From the NCBI GenBank assembly GCA_026988195.1, contig JALSLS010000311.1, positions 1-13,164 of the forward strand: a stretch of 13,164 nt of DNA, read 5' to 3'. The translations under genes and the position numbers were made by a program. The notes under the pieces were generated by a model that had not been told where the DNA came from, did not search any database, and worked only from the letters and a program-made list of their open reading frames with translations. This stretch comes from Methylomonas sp. GTDB taxonomy: Bacteria; Pseudomonadota; Gammaproteobacteria; Methylococcales; Methylomonadaceae. Shown here in pieces: positions 7,415-13,164 of this stretch. The first letter of the stretch is position 1. Every line of letters starts with the position of its first letter.

Positions 7415-7443
7415 TTGCTTTAATGGATACTGACAGATATAAT
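7415..7443 (+). promoter_or_regulatory. Candidate sigma-70 promoter for the atp operon
   Basis: A perfect -10 hexamer TATAAT (7438-7443) lies 17 bases after TTGCTT (7415-7420), which matches the -35 consensus in its first three bases. The predicted start is about 7450, only about 10 bases ahead of the atpI ATG. The position at the head of the complete atp operon supports the call. Confidence 0.6.
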
Positions 7444-7459
7444 TCGACGGCTATATGCT

Positions 7460-7873
7460 ATGGGGTCAATTGTGGCAGAGAAATATAACAATTCGACTAT
7501 AAAAAAGATATTAATAATGCAAGGCTTTGTTGCTGTCAGTGTTAGTATTGGTTTTTTAGTTTTTGGTCAAAAAAGCATGGCGGCTTCATCAATTGTTGGT
7601 GGGGTAATCGCTTTTCTACCAAATTTATATTTTGCGTATCGAGTCTCTTTAGCTAAAGGGCAAAGTGCAAAAAAAATTGTACAGTCCTTTTATAGCGGTG
7701 AATCAAGAAAAGTTTTAATAACATTTGTGTTATTTGCAGTGGCCTTTCAGATACCAGGGGTGCAGTTTTTTCCTTTGATGATCTGTTTTGTAGCTGTGTT
7801 ATCAGTTTTTTGGCTTGCGCTCATTTTATTTGCGCGAGATTTTGAAATTAAAAATGTGAGAGAAGATGGCTAG
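7460..7873 (+). CDS. atpI: ATP synthase accessory protein AtpI
   Basis: Small membrane protein encoded at the head of atp operons. In the studied systems it aids c-ring assembly and stability but is not essential. The 137 residues hold four hydrophobic segments at about 16-36, 40-60, 84-100 and 103-125. The core GGVIAFLPNLYFAYR (about 47-61) is the family hallmark, followed by the short polar loop KGQSAKKIVQSFYSGE (about 66-81). The ATG at 7460 has no good ribosome site and would lie only about 10 bases from the predicted transcript start. A GTG at 7472 (codon 5), preceded by GGGG at 7462-7465, is a plausible alternative. The stop overlaps the start of atpB by 8 bases. Weak translation signals fit a protein needed in small amounts. 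Confidence 0.9.
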   Translation: MGSIVAEKYNNSTIKKILIMQGFVAVSVSIGFLVFGQKSMAASSIVGGVIAFLPNLYFAYRVSLAKGQSAKKIVQSFYSGESRKVLITFVLFAVAFQIPGVQFFPLMICFVAVLSVFWLALILFARDFEIKNVREDG

Positions 7874-8630
7874 CGAAGGCGGTACTACAGGATATATTGT
7901 TCACCATTTAACACCGTTGTCAGTAGGTGAGGGTTTTTGGACATTGCATTTAGATACCCTGTTCTTTTCAGCGGCATTAGGTGCTTTGTTTATTTGGTTT
8001 TTTAAGTCAGTTGCCGACAAAGTAACAACAGGTGTTCCAGGGCTTGCACAAAATTTTGCTGAAATGATGATCGAATTTGTTGATCAGCAAGTGAAAGATA
8101 CTTTTCACGGGCAAAGTAAACTTATTGCTCCACTGGGCTTAACTATTTTCTGCTGGGTGTTCTTATGGAATATGATGGATCTACTACCAGTGGACTTATT
8201 ATCTTTGATTAGTTCGCTAATGGGGATTGAGTACTTACGTGTAGTCCCTAGTACAGATTTAAACGCGACCTTTGCCTTATCTATCAGTGTTTTTATCCTA
8301 ATAATTTTTTATAGTATCAAAATAAAAGGTGTTCTAGGTTTTGCTAAAGAGATGACTTGCACTCCTTTTGGGCCATGGATGATGCCGTTTAACCTATTGT
8401 TAAAAACAGTTGAAGAAATAGCAAAACCAATTTCTTTGGCGCTTAGGCTTTTTGGTAACCTGTATGCGGGTGAGTTGATTTTTATACTTATCGCTCTATT
8501 ACCTGCATTTTTACAGCCCTTGCTAAGTTTTCCTTGGGCGATATTTCATATTTTAATCATTGTGTTACAAGCTTTTATATTTATGGTGTTAACCATCGTA
8601 TATTTAAGTATGGCGCATGAAGATCACTAA
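7866..8630 (+). CDS. atpB: ATP synthase subunit a (Fo)
   Basis: Membrane stator subunit that forms the two proton half-channels beside the c-ring. It has 254 residues with several hydrophobic helices. The diagnostic block PISLALRLFGNLYAGELI carries the essential arginine (Arg194, counterpart of E. coli Arg210) and Glu203. A C-terminal helix has LQAFIFMVLTIVYLSMA with the conserved Gln235. The WNMMDLLPVD motif (101-110) is also typical. It begins within the last codons of atpI, with GAGAG just upstream as ribosome site. A 48-base leader follows before atpE. Confidence 0.97.
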   Translation: MASEGGTTGYIVHHLTPLSVGEGFWTLHLDTLFFSAALGALFIWFFKSVADKVTTGVPGLAQNFAEMMIEFVDQQVKDTFHGQSKLIAPLGLTIFCWVFLWNMMDLLPVDLLSLISSLMGIEYLRVVPSTDLNATFALSISVFILIIFYSIKIKGVLGFAKEMTCTPFGPWMMPFNLLLKTVEEIAKPISLALRLFGNLYAGELIFILIALLPAFLQPLLSFPWAIFHILIIVLQAFIFMVLTIVYLSMAHEDH

Positions 8631-8674
8631 TTCTTTTTTAATTTTAACTTTAAATATAACAATACTTTTGGAGG
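8631..8674 (+). promoter_or_regulatory. atpE: A/T-rich translation enhancer and strong ribosome site for atpE
   Basis: From the atpB stop to the ribosome site, 8631-8669 contains no G and only 4 C, and includes TTTTAACTTT. GGAGG (8670-8674) follows, 4 bases before the ATG. E. coli atpE is known to have a U/A-rich enhancer containing UUUUAACU ahead of its ribosome site. The match here suggests the same device for making many c subunits from one mRNA. The enhancer role here is inferred. Confidence 0.6.
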
Positions 8675-8678
8675 TATT

Positions 8679-8966
8679 ATGGAACTTGCAGCGTTAATTG
8701 CAGATGTACAAGGTTTAACAGCCATTGCGGTTGGTCTTATTCTTGGTATGGGAGCTGTTGGTACAGCGATTGGTTTTGGTTTGTTGGGTGGCAAGTTCCT
8801 TGAAGGTGCTGCACGTCAACCAGAATTAGTTCCAATGTTACAAGTAAAAATGTTCATCGTTGCGGGTCTATTAGATGCGGTAACCATGATTGGTGTTGGT
8901 ATGGCGTTATTCTTTACATTCGCTAACCCATTCCTATCTGCTGTAACTGCAGCAGCTGCTGGTTAA
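8679..8966 (+). CDS. atpE: ATP synthase subunit c (Fo, c-ring)
   Basis: Hairpin proteolipid that forms the rotating ring. It has 95 residues, longer than E. coli's 79 because of a longer N-terminus and an Ala-rich C-terminal tail (LSAVTAAAAG). Helix 1 has the glycine-rich GMGAVGTAIGFGLLGGKF (23-40), the polar loop is ARQPE (45-49), and helix 2 carries the ion-binding Asp66 in GLLDAVTMIGVG. The carboxylate is Asp followed by Ala, and the Gln/Ser ligands of Na+-type rings are not seen, so proton coupling is inferred. It has the best Shine-Dalgarno in the operon, consistent with needing about ten copies per complex. Confidence 0.97.
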   Translation: MELAALIADVQGLTAIAVGLILGMGAVGTAIGFGLLGGKFLEGAARQPELVPMLQVKMFIVAGLLDAVTMIGVGMALFFTFANPFLSAVTAAAAG

Positions 8967-9001
8967 GTTAGTTATCTTTCAATAGCAATAAGGGGAATAC
9001 C

Positions 9002-9475
9002 GTGAGTATCAATGCTACTCTGATCGGTCAAATGATCACATTTACACTGCTAGTATGGTTTACCATGCAGTATGTGTGGCCACCGCTAATTGAAGCGCTT
9101 GACGAGCGTAAAAAGAAAATTTCTGAAGGGCTTGCTGCTGCTGAAAAAGGTCAGGAAGATGTGAAGTTGGCTGAGAAAAAAGCTATCAAATATCTGAAAG
9201 AAGCAAAAGCTGAATCTGCAAATATTATTGCACTCGCTCAAAAACGTGCTAACGAAGTTGTTGAAGAATCAAAAGGAACCGCCAAACTGGAAGGTGAACG
9301 AATGATTGAATCAGCAAAAGCACAAATTGAACAAGAAATACAGCAGGCGAAAGAGACACTTCGTAAAGAAGTATCTTCATTAGCATTAAAAGCAGCTGAG
9401 CAAATTTTGCAAGAAGAAGTGGATAAAGCAAAGCATAAAGAAATTATCAGTAAAGTGTCTAAGCAATTAGGATAA
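9002..9475 (+). CDS. atpF: ATP synthase subunit b (Fo, peripheral stalk)
   Basis: Dimeric peripheral-stalk subunit linking subunit a to delta/F1. The 157 residues are close to the 156 of E. coli. One N-terminal membrane helix (about 5-25, LIGQMITFTLLVWFTMQYVW) is followed by PPLIEALDERKKKISEGL, then a long Ala/Lys/Glu-rich helical region to the end that would form the right-handed coiled coil. The start is GTG, chosen because AGGGG (8991-8995) lies 6 bases upstream and MSINATLIGQ matches the family start. The last codons contain the AGGA that serves atpH. Confidence 0.96.
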   Translation: MSINATLIGQMITFTLLVWFTMQYVWPPLIEALDERKKKISEGLAAAEKGQEDVKLAEKKAIKYLKEAKAESANIIALAQKRANEVVEESKGTAKLEGERMIESAKAQIEQEIQQAKETLRKEVSSLALKAAEQILQEEVDKAKHKEIISKVSKQLG

Positions 9476-9479
9476 AACA

Positions 9480-10010
9480 ATGAGTGAATTATCAACATTG
9501 GCAAGGCCTTATGCGGAAGCTGTTTTTAAAATAGCAGTAGAAAGTAAGTCAACATCTGACTGGTCTGAAACACTTGAATTCTTGTCTGCGGTTATGCAAG
9601 ATAAAGAAATGACTGCCATCGTCGCTAACCCAAAAGTGAGTCAGGAACAGTTGACCACTTTAATATTAGATATTTGTCAGGAACAGCTAAATGAGCAGGG
9701 TGTAAACTTTGTTAAATTATTAGTTCAGAATGATAGATTGATATTGGCTCCTCAAATTTCAGAACTTTTTGAAGCCTATAAAGCAGAGCATGAAGGTTAT
9801 ATCGATGTTGAAATTACCAGTGCATTTGCTTTAACTAAGGACGAACAGAAAAAGTTTGCCACTACGCTGAAAAAACAATTAGGCAAAGACGTTCTAATTA
9901 CAACATCAATCGATAACGCATTGATTGGTGGATTTATTGCTAAAGCAGGCGATAAAGTAATTGACGGCTCTGTTAAAGGTCAGCTTCAACAATTAGCTAA
10001 GAAACTCTAA
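9480..10010 (+). CDS. atpH: ATP synthase subunit delta (F1)
   Basis: Connects the top of F1 alpha subunits to the b-dimer stalk (OSCP/delta family). The 176 residues match the family's usual 177 or so. The N-terminal helical domain begins LARPYAEAVFKIAVES. The C-terminal part has the conserved ITSAFALTKDEQKKFATTL block and the GGFIAKAGDKVIDGSVKGQL signature near the end. The start ATG lies 4 bases after the atpF stop, and AGGA inside the end of atpF acts as ribosome site. Confidence 0.96.
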   Translation: MSELSTLARPYAEAVFKIAVESKSTSDWSETLEFLSAVMQDKEMTAIVANPKVSQEQLTTLILDICQEQLNEQGVNFVKLLVQNDRLILAPQISELFEAYKAEHEGYIDVEITSAFALTKDEQKKFATTLKKQLGKDVLITTSIDNALIGGFIAKAGDKVIDGSVKGQLQQLAKKL

Positions 10011-10032
10011 AACATAGGGTGAAAAAACAAAT

Positions 10033-11574
10033 ATGCAATTAAATCCATCTGAAATCAGTGATCTGATTAAAAAGAAGATTGAGAATTTTGACGTTAGTGT
10101 CGAAGCTCATACAGAAGGTACTGTTGTCAGTATAACTGACGGCATTATCACAGTACATGGCCTATCTGAAGCAATGCAAGGTGAAATGCTGGAGTTTCCA
10201 GACAACACTTTTGGCATGGCGCTTAACTTAGAAAGAGATTCTGTTGGTGTGGTAATGCTAGGTGCATACCAACATATTACAGAAGGCGACACCGTTAAAT
10301 GTACCGGTAAAATTTTAGAAGTTCCTGTTGGTGAAGCGTTATTAGGGCGTGTTGTTGATAGCCTGGGTAATCCAATTGATGGCAAAGGGGCTATTGCTAC
10401 AACGGAGACAGCACCAGTTGAAAAAATTGCACCTGGTGTAATTGCTAGGCAATCAGTTGATCAGCCTGTGCAACTAGGTTTGAAATCAATTGATTCTATG
10501 ATTCCTGTTGGTCGTGGCCAACGTGAGTTGATTATTGGTGATAGACAAACAGGTAAAACGGCTATTGCGGTTGATGCAATTATTAACCAGAAAAATACAG
10601 GCGTTAAATGTATCTATGTTGCTATAGGTCAAAAACGATCGTCTATTGCTAATCTAGTCAGAAAGCTAGAAGAGCACGATGCTTTGGCACATACTATTAT
10701 TGTGGTCGCTTCAGCCTCAGAATCAGCAGCACTTCAATTCATTGCGCCTTATTCTGGCTGTTCAATGGGTGAATTCTTTAGAGATAAAGGTGAAGATGCG
10801 TTAATTATTTATGATGATTTGACCAAACAAGCTTGGGCTTATCGTCAAATGTCATTATTACTTCGTCGTCCTCCAGGTCGTGAAGCGTATCCAGGTGATG
10901 TTTTCTATATTCACTCTCGTCTATTAGAGAGAGCTTCTCGTATTAATGTTGCCGAAGTAGAAAAATTAACTAAGGGTAAAGTAAAAGGTAAAACAGGTTC
11001 TTTAACTGCACTGCCTATTATTGAAACTCAAGGTGGTGATGTATCAGCTTTTGTACCGACTAACGTAATTTCGATTACTGATGGACAAATTTTCTTAGAG
11101 TCTGATTTATTTAACTCGGGTATTCGTCCTGCGGTAAATGCGGGTTTATCTGTATCTCGTGTAGGGGGAGCTGCTCAAACCAAGATCATTAAAAAGCTAG
11201 GCGGTGGTATTCGTCTTGATTTAGCTCAATATCGTGAACTTGCAGCATTTGCTCAGTTTGCTTCTGACTTGGATGAAAGTACTCGTAAGCAAATTGAACG
11301 TGGGCAACGGGTAACAGAACTGATGAAGCAGGATCAATATTCGCCTATGTCAGTGGCTGAAATGGGTGTTTCATTACATGCTGCGAACGCAGGTTTTCTT
11401 GATGATTTAGACGTTGCTAAAGTACGTGATTTTGAAGCGGCTTTACAATCTTATATGAAGTCTGAAGAAGCTGATTTAATGCAAAAAATCAACGATACAG
11501 GTGATTATAGCGATGAAATCAAGAAAGGCATTCAATCTGCAATAGAAACTTTTATTAAAACAAGTAGCTGGTAA
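10033..11574 (+). CDS. atpA: ATP synthase subunit alpha (F1)
   Basis: Nucleotide-binding regulatory subunit of the alpha3beta3 hexamer. At 513 residues it equals E. coli AtpA in length. The P-loop GDRQTGKT is at 169-176, with ALIIYDDLTKQA as the Walker B region, LLRRPPGREAYPGDVFY downstream, and VSRVGGAAQT carrying the conserved arginine finger. The N-terminus (MQLNPSEISDLIKKKIENF) is the delta-binding helix. AGGGTG at 10016-10021 precedes the ATG by 11 bases. No truncation or missing catalytic residue was seen. Confidence 0.98.
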   Translation: MQLNPSEISDLIKKKIENFDVSVEAHTEGTVVSITDGIITVHGLSEAMQGEMLEFPDNTFGMALNLERDSVGVVMLGAYQHITEGDTVKCTGKILEVPVGEALLGRVVDSLGNPIDGKGAIATTETAPVEKIAPGVIARQSVDQPVQLGLKSIDSMIPVGRGQRELIIGDRQTGKTAIAVDAIINQKNTGVKCIYVAIGQKRSSIANLVRKLEEHDALAHTIIVVASASESAALQFIAPYSGCSMGEFFRDKGEDALIIYDDLTKQAWAYRQMSLLLRRPPGREAYPGDVFYIHSRLLERASRINVAEVEKLTKGKVKGKTGSLTALPIIETQGGDVSAFVPTNVISITDGQIFLESDLFNSGIRPAVNAGLSVSRVGGAAQTKIIKKLGGGIRLDLAQYRELAAFAQFASDLDESTRKQIERGQRVTELMKQDQYSPMSVAEMGVSLHAANAGFLDDLDVAKVRDFEAALQSYMKSEEADLMQKINDTGDYSDEIKKGIQSAIETFIKTSSW

Positions 11575-11584
11575 GGGGCTTCTT

Positions 11585-12463
11585 ATGGCTGTTGGTAAAG
11601 AAATACGCACACAGATTGCGAGTATTAAAAATACTCAAAAGATTACTCGAGCAATGGAAATGGTTGCCGCGAGTAAAATGCGTAAAACAAAAGACAGAAT
11701 GCAGGCAACGCGTCCTTACTCAAAAAAGATAAGTCAAATTATTAGACATTTGGCTCATGCTAACCCTGAGTATAAGCATCCTTTTTTAGTTGGCCGTGAA
11801 GTTAAGCGGATAGGCGTTATTATTGTAACGTCTGACCGTGGTTTATGTGGGGGGTTGAATTCTAATTTGTTCAGAACCGTGCTTAAGGACTTGGCTGTAT
11901 GGCAAAAAGATAATATTGAAGTTGATATTTGTACTATTGGTACAAAGGGCAGTAGTTTTTTTGCTGCTATTAATGCCAACATTGTGGCTCAAATAGGTAA
12001 GCTCGGGGATACACCGCATCTTAATGATATTGTGGGTATTATTAAAGTAATGCTGGATTCCTACACAAGTGGAGCAATTGATGAATTATATGTAGTTAGC
12101 AATGAATTTGTTAACACTATGACTCAAAATCCAGTTGTAGAGAAATTGATTCCTGTAGTTGCTACTGAACTAGAAGATGATGCGGAAGATCACTTTGGCA
12201 ATAAACATTGGGATTATTTATATGAGCCCGATGCTAAAGATGTTCTGGATACATTGTTAACGCGATATATTGAGTCTATTGTTTATCAAGGTGTAGTGGA
12301 AAATAATGCCTGTGAACAATCTGCACGTATGGTTGCAATGAAGAGTGCATCTGACAATGCGGGTAATATTATTGATGAGTTGCAACTTGTTTATAACAAG
12401 GCTAGACAAGCAGCTATTACGCAAGAAATTTCAGAGATTGTTGCAGGTGCTGCTGCTGTTTAG
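11585..12463 (+). CDS. atpG: ATP synthase subunit gamma (F1 rotor)
   Basis: Central rotor shaft that couples c-ring rotation to the catalytic sites. The 292 residues compare with 287 in E. coli. The N-terminal helix KEIRTQIASIKNTQKITRAMEMVAASKM and the C-terminal helix (ARMVAMKSASDNAGNIIDEL, then QLVYNKARQAAITQEISEIV) form the antiparallel coiled coil and are highly typical. SDRGLCGGLN (about 80-89) marks the globular domain. The ribosome site AAGGGG overlaps the atpA stop, 10 bases upstream of the ATG. Confidence 0.97.
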   Translation: MAVGKEIRTQIASIKNTQKITRAMEMVAASKMRKTKDRMQATRPYSKKISQIIRHLAHANPEYKHPFLVGREVKRIGVIIVTSDRGLCGGLNSNLFRTVLKDLAVWQKDNIEVDICTIGTKGSSFFAAINANIVAQIGKLGDTPHLNDIVGIIKVMLDSYTSGAIDELYVVSNEFVNTMTQNPVVEKLIPVVATELEDDAEDHFGNKHWDYLYEPDAKDVLDTLLTRYIESIVYQGVVENNACEQSARMVAMKSASDNAGNIIDELQLVYNKARQAAITQEISEIVAGAAAV

Positions 12464-12517
12464 GCTGTTTAAAATATGGCCGATAGCTACGCGAATTTAG
12501 ATTTAGAGAGGACGAAG

Positions 12518-13164
12518 ATGAGTAATGGTAAAATCGTTCAGATTATCGGAGCAGTCGTCGATGTGGAGTTTTCACGCGAAGATTTGCCGAAGGTATATGA
12601 CGCATTAAATGTTGAAAATAAAGGTTTAACATTAGAAGTTCAGCAACAGATTGGCGACGGTGTCGTTCGTACTATTGCAATGGGAACAACAGATGGCTTG
12701 AGTCGCGGTTTGGAAGTAAGCAATTCAGGCGAAGCAATAAAAGTACCTGTAGGCCAAAAAACTTTAGGACGCATTATGGATGTCCTAGGTGAGCCTATTG
12801 ATGAAAAAGGACCCATTGGCGAAGACGAAAAATGGGTTATCCATCGTGAAGCTCCTTCTTATGAAGAGCAGGCTCCTGCTAATGAACTATTAGAAACAGG
12901 TATTAAAGTTATTGACTTGGTTTGCCCGTTCGCGAAAGGGGGTAAAGTTGGTTTATTTGGTGGTGCTGGTGTTGGTAAAACAGTAAATATGATGGAGCTT
13001 ATTCGTAATATTGCGATTGAGCACAGTGGTTTCTCTGTATTTGCTGGTGTTGGGGAGCGTACTCGTGAGGGTAACGATTTCTATCACGAAATGACAGATT
13101 CAAACGTTATCGATAAAGTATCGTTAGTTTATGGTCAAATGAATGAGCCACCTGGAAATAGGTT
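12518..13164 (+). CDS. atpD: ATP synthase subunit beta (F1 catalytic; 3' end cut by window edge)
   Basis: Catalytic subunit of F1. I translated 215 codons from the ATG at 12518, and the frame continues past the right edge. The protein starts MSNGKIVQIIGAVVDVEF, the normal beta start. Present are the P-loop GGAGVGKT (148-155) and GVGERTREGNDFYHEM with the catalytic Glu180 (E. coli Glu181). The fragment ends in MNEPPGNR. About 245 C-terminal residues, including the DELSEED region, are outside. GAGAGG just upstream supports this start over an in-frame ATG at 12476. The 54-base gap to atpG holds nothing else recognisable. Confidence 0.97.
   Translation, partial: MSNGKIVQIIGAVVDVEFSREDLPKVYDALNVENKGLTLEVQQQIGDGVVRTIAMGTTDGLSRGLEVSNSGEAIKVPVGQKTLGRIMDVLGEPIDEKGPIGEDEKWVIHREAPSYEEQAPANELLETGIKVIDLVCPFAKGGKVGLFGGAGVGKTVNMMELIRNIAIEHSGFSVFAGVGERTREGNDFYHEMTDSNVIDKVSLVYGQMNEPPGNR

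Larger units (their letters stand above)
7279..7459. other. Divergent intergenic control region between argS and atpI
   Basis: This AT-rich 181-base stretch separates two divergently read units and holds a promoter candidate for each. A short CAAA-type repeat (about 7355-7370) is visible. I saw no convincing DnaA-box cluster, parS site, riboswitch or terminator hairpin. A 56-codon frame (7318-7488) lacks a ribosome site and is not called. Confidence 0.6.

Noticed and set aside
7318..7488. 56-codon plus-strand frame across the argS-atpI gap
   Set aside because: No ribosome site, overlaps atpI out of frame, contains the atp promoter, and the peptide resembles no family I know.
9238..9504. Minus-strand frame antisense to atpF
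   Set aside because: Arises from the Lys/Glu/Ala codon pattern of the b-subunit coiled coil read backwards; atpF is the real gene.
12476..12517. In-frame upstream ATG that would extend AtpD by 14 residues
   Set aside because: The GAGAGG site lies just before 12518, and the shorter start matches the usual beta-subunit N-terminus.

Overview
The window is an AT-rich chromosomal segment from a gammaproteobacterium. The evidence is the full set of housekeeping families it carries, the atpIBEFHAGD order, ParA/ParB of the chromosomal type, and an N-terminally anchored SPOR protein beside argS. I cannot name a genus from sequence alone. No insertion sequence, phage gene, tRNA, rRNA or CRISPR array was seen, and no gene-free stretch exceeds about 180 bases.

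Left block (1-4026, minus strand): a tightly packed unit transcribed mnmG > rsmG > parA > parB. mnmG and rsmG share one base, rsmG and parA overlap by 8, and parA and parB are 1 base apart. It links tRNA wobble-uridine modification (MnmG), 16S rRNA methylation (RsmG) and chromosome partitioning (ParA/ParB). parB runs off the left edge and lacks its last few dozen codons.

Middle block (4027-7459): a short divergent control region, then a small plus-strand gene (4101-4331) for a very basic protein. A strong Rho-independent terminator lies inside its reading frame, about 35-50 bases before its stop codon. This is the most interesting feature here, because the predicted transcript would end without a stop codon, as known for arfA ribosome-rescue genes. 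Next, on the minus strand, come a YcxB-like two-helix membrane protein, a SPOR-domain membrane protein and argS (the last two overlap by one base). A 200-base region holds divergent promoter candidates for argS and the atp operon.

Right block (7460-13164, plus strand): the ATP synthase operon atpI-atpB-atpE-atpF-atpH-atpA-atpG-atpD, with atpD cut by the right edge. It encodes the membrane Fo part (a, c, b) and F1 (delta, alpha, gamma, beta). The c-subunit gene has the strongest ribosome-binding site, behind a 39-base leader with no G, which fits its high stoichiometry.

In many gammaproteobacteria mnmG-rsmG-parA-parB leads directly into atpI on the same strand. Here the parAB cluster points away from the atp operon, and argS, the SPOR gene, the YcxB-like gene and the small basic gene lie between them, suggesting a rearrangement near the origin region.
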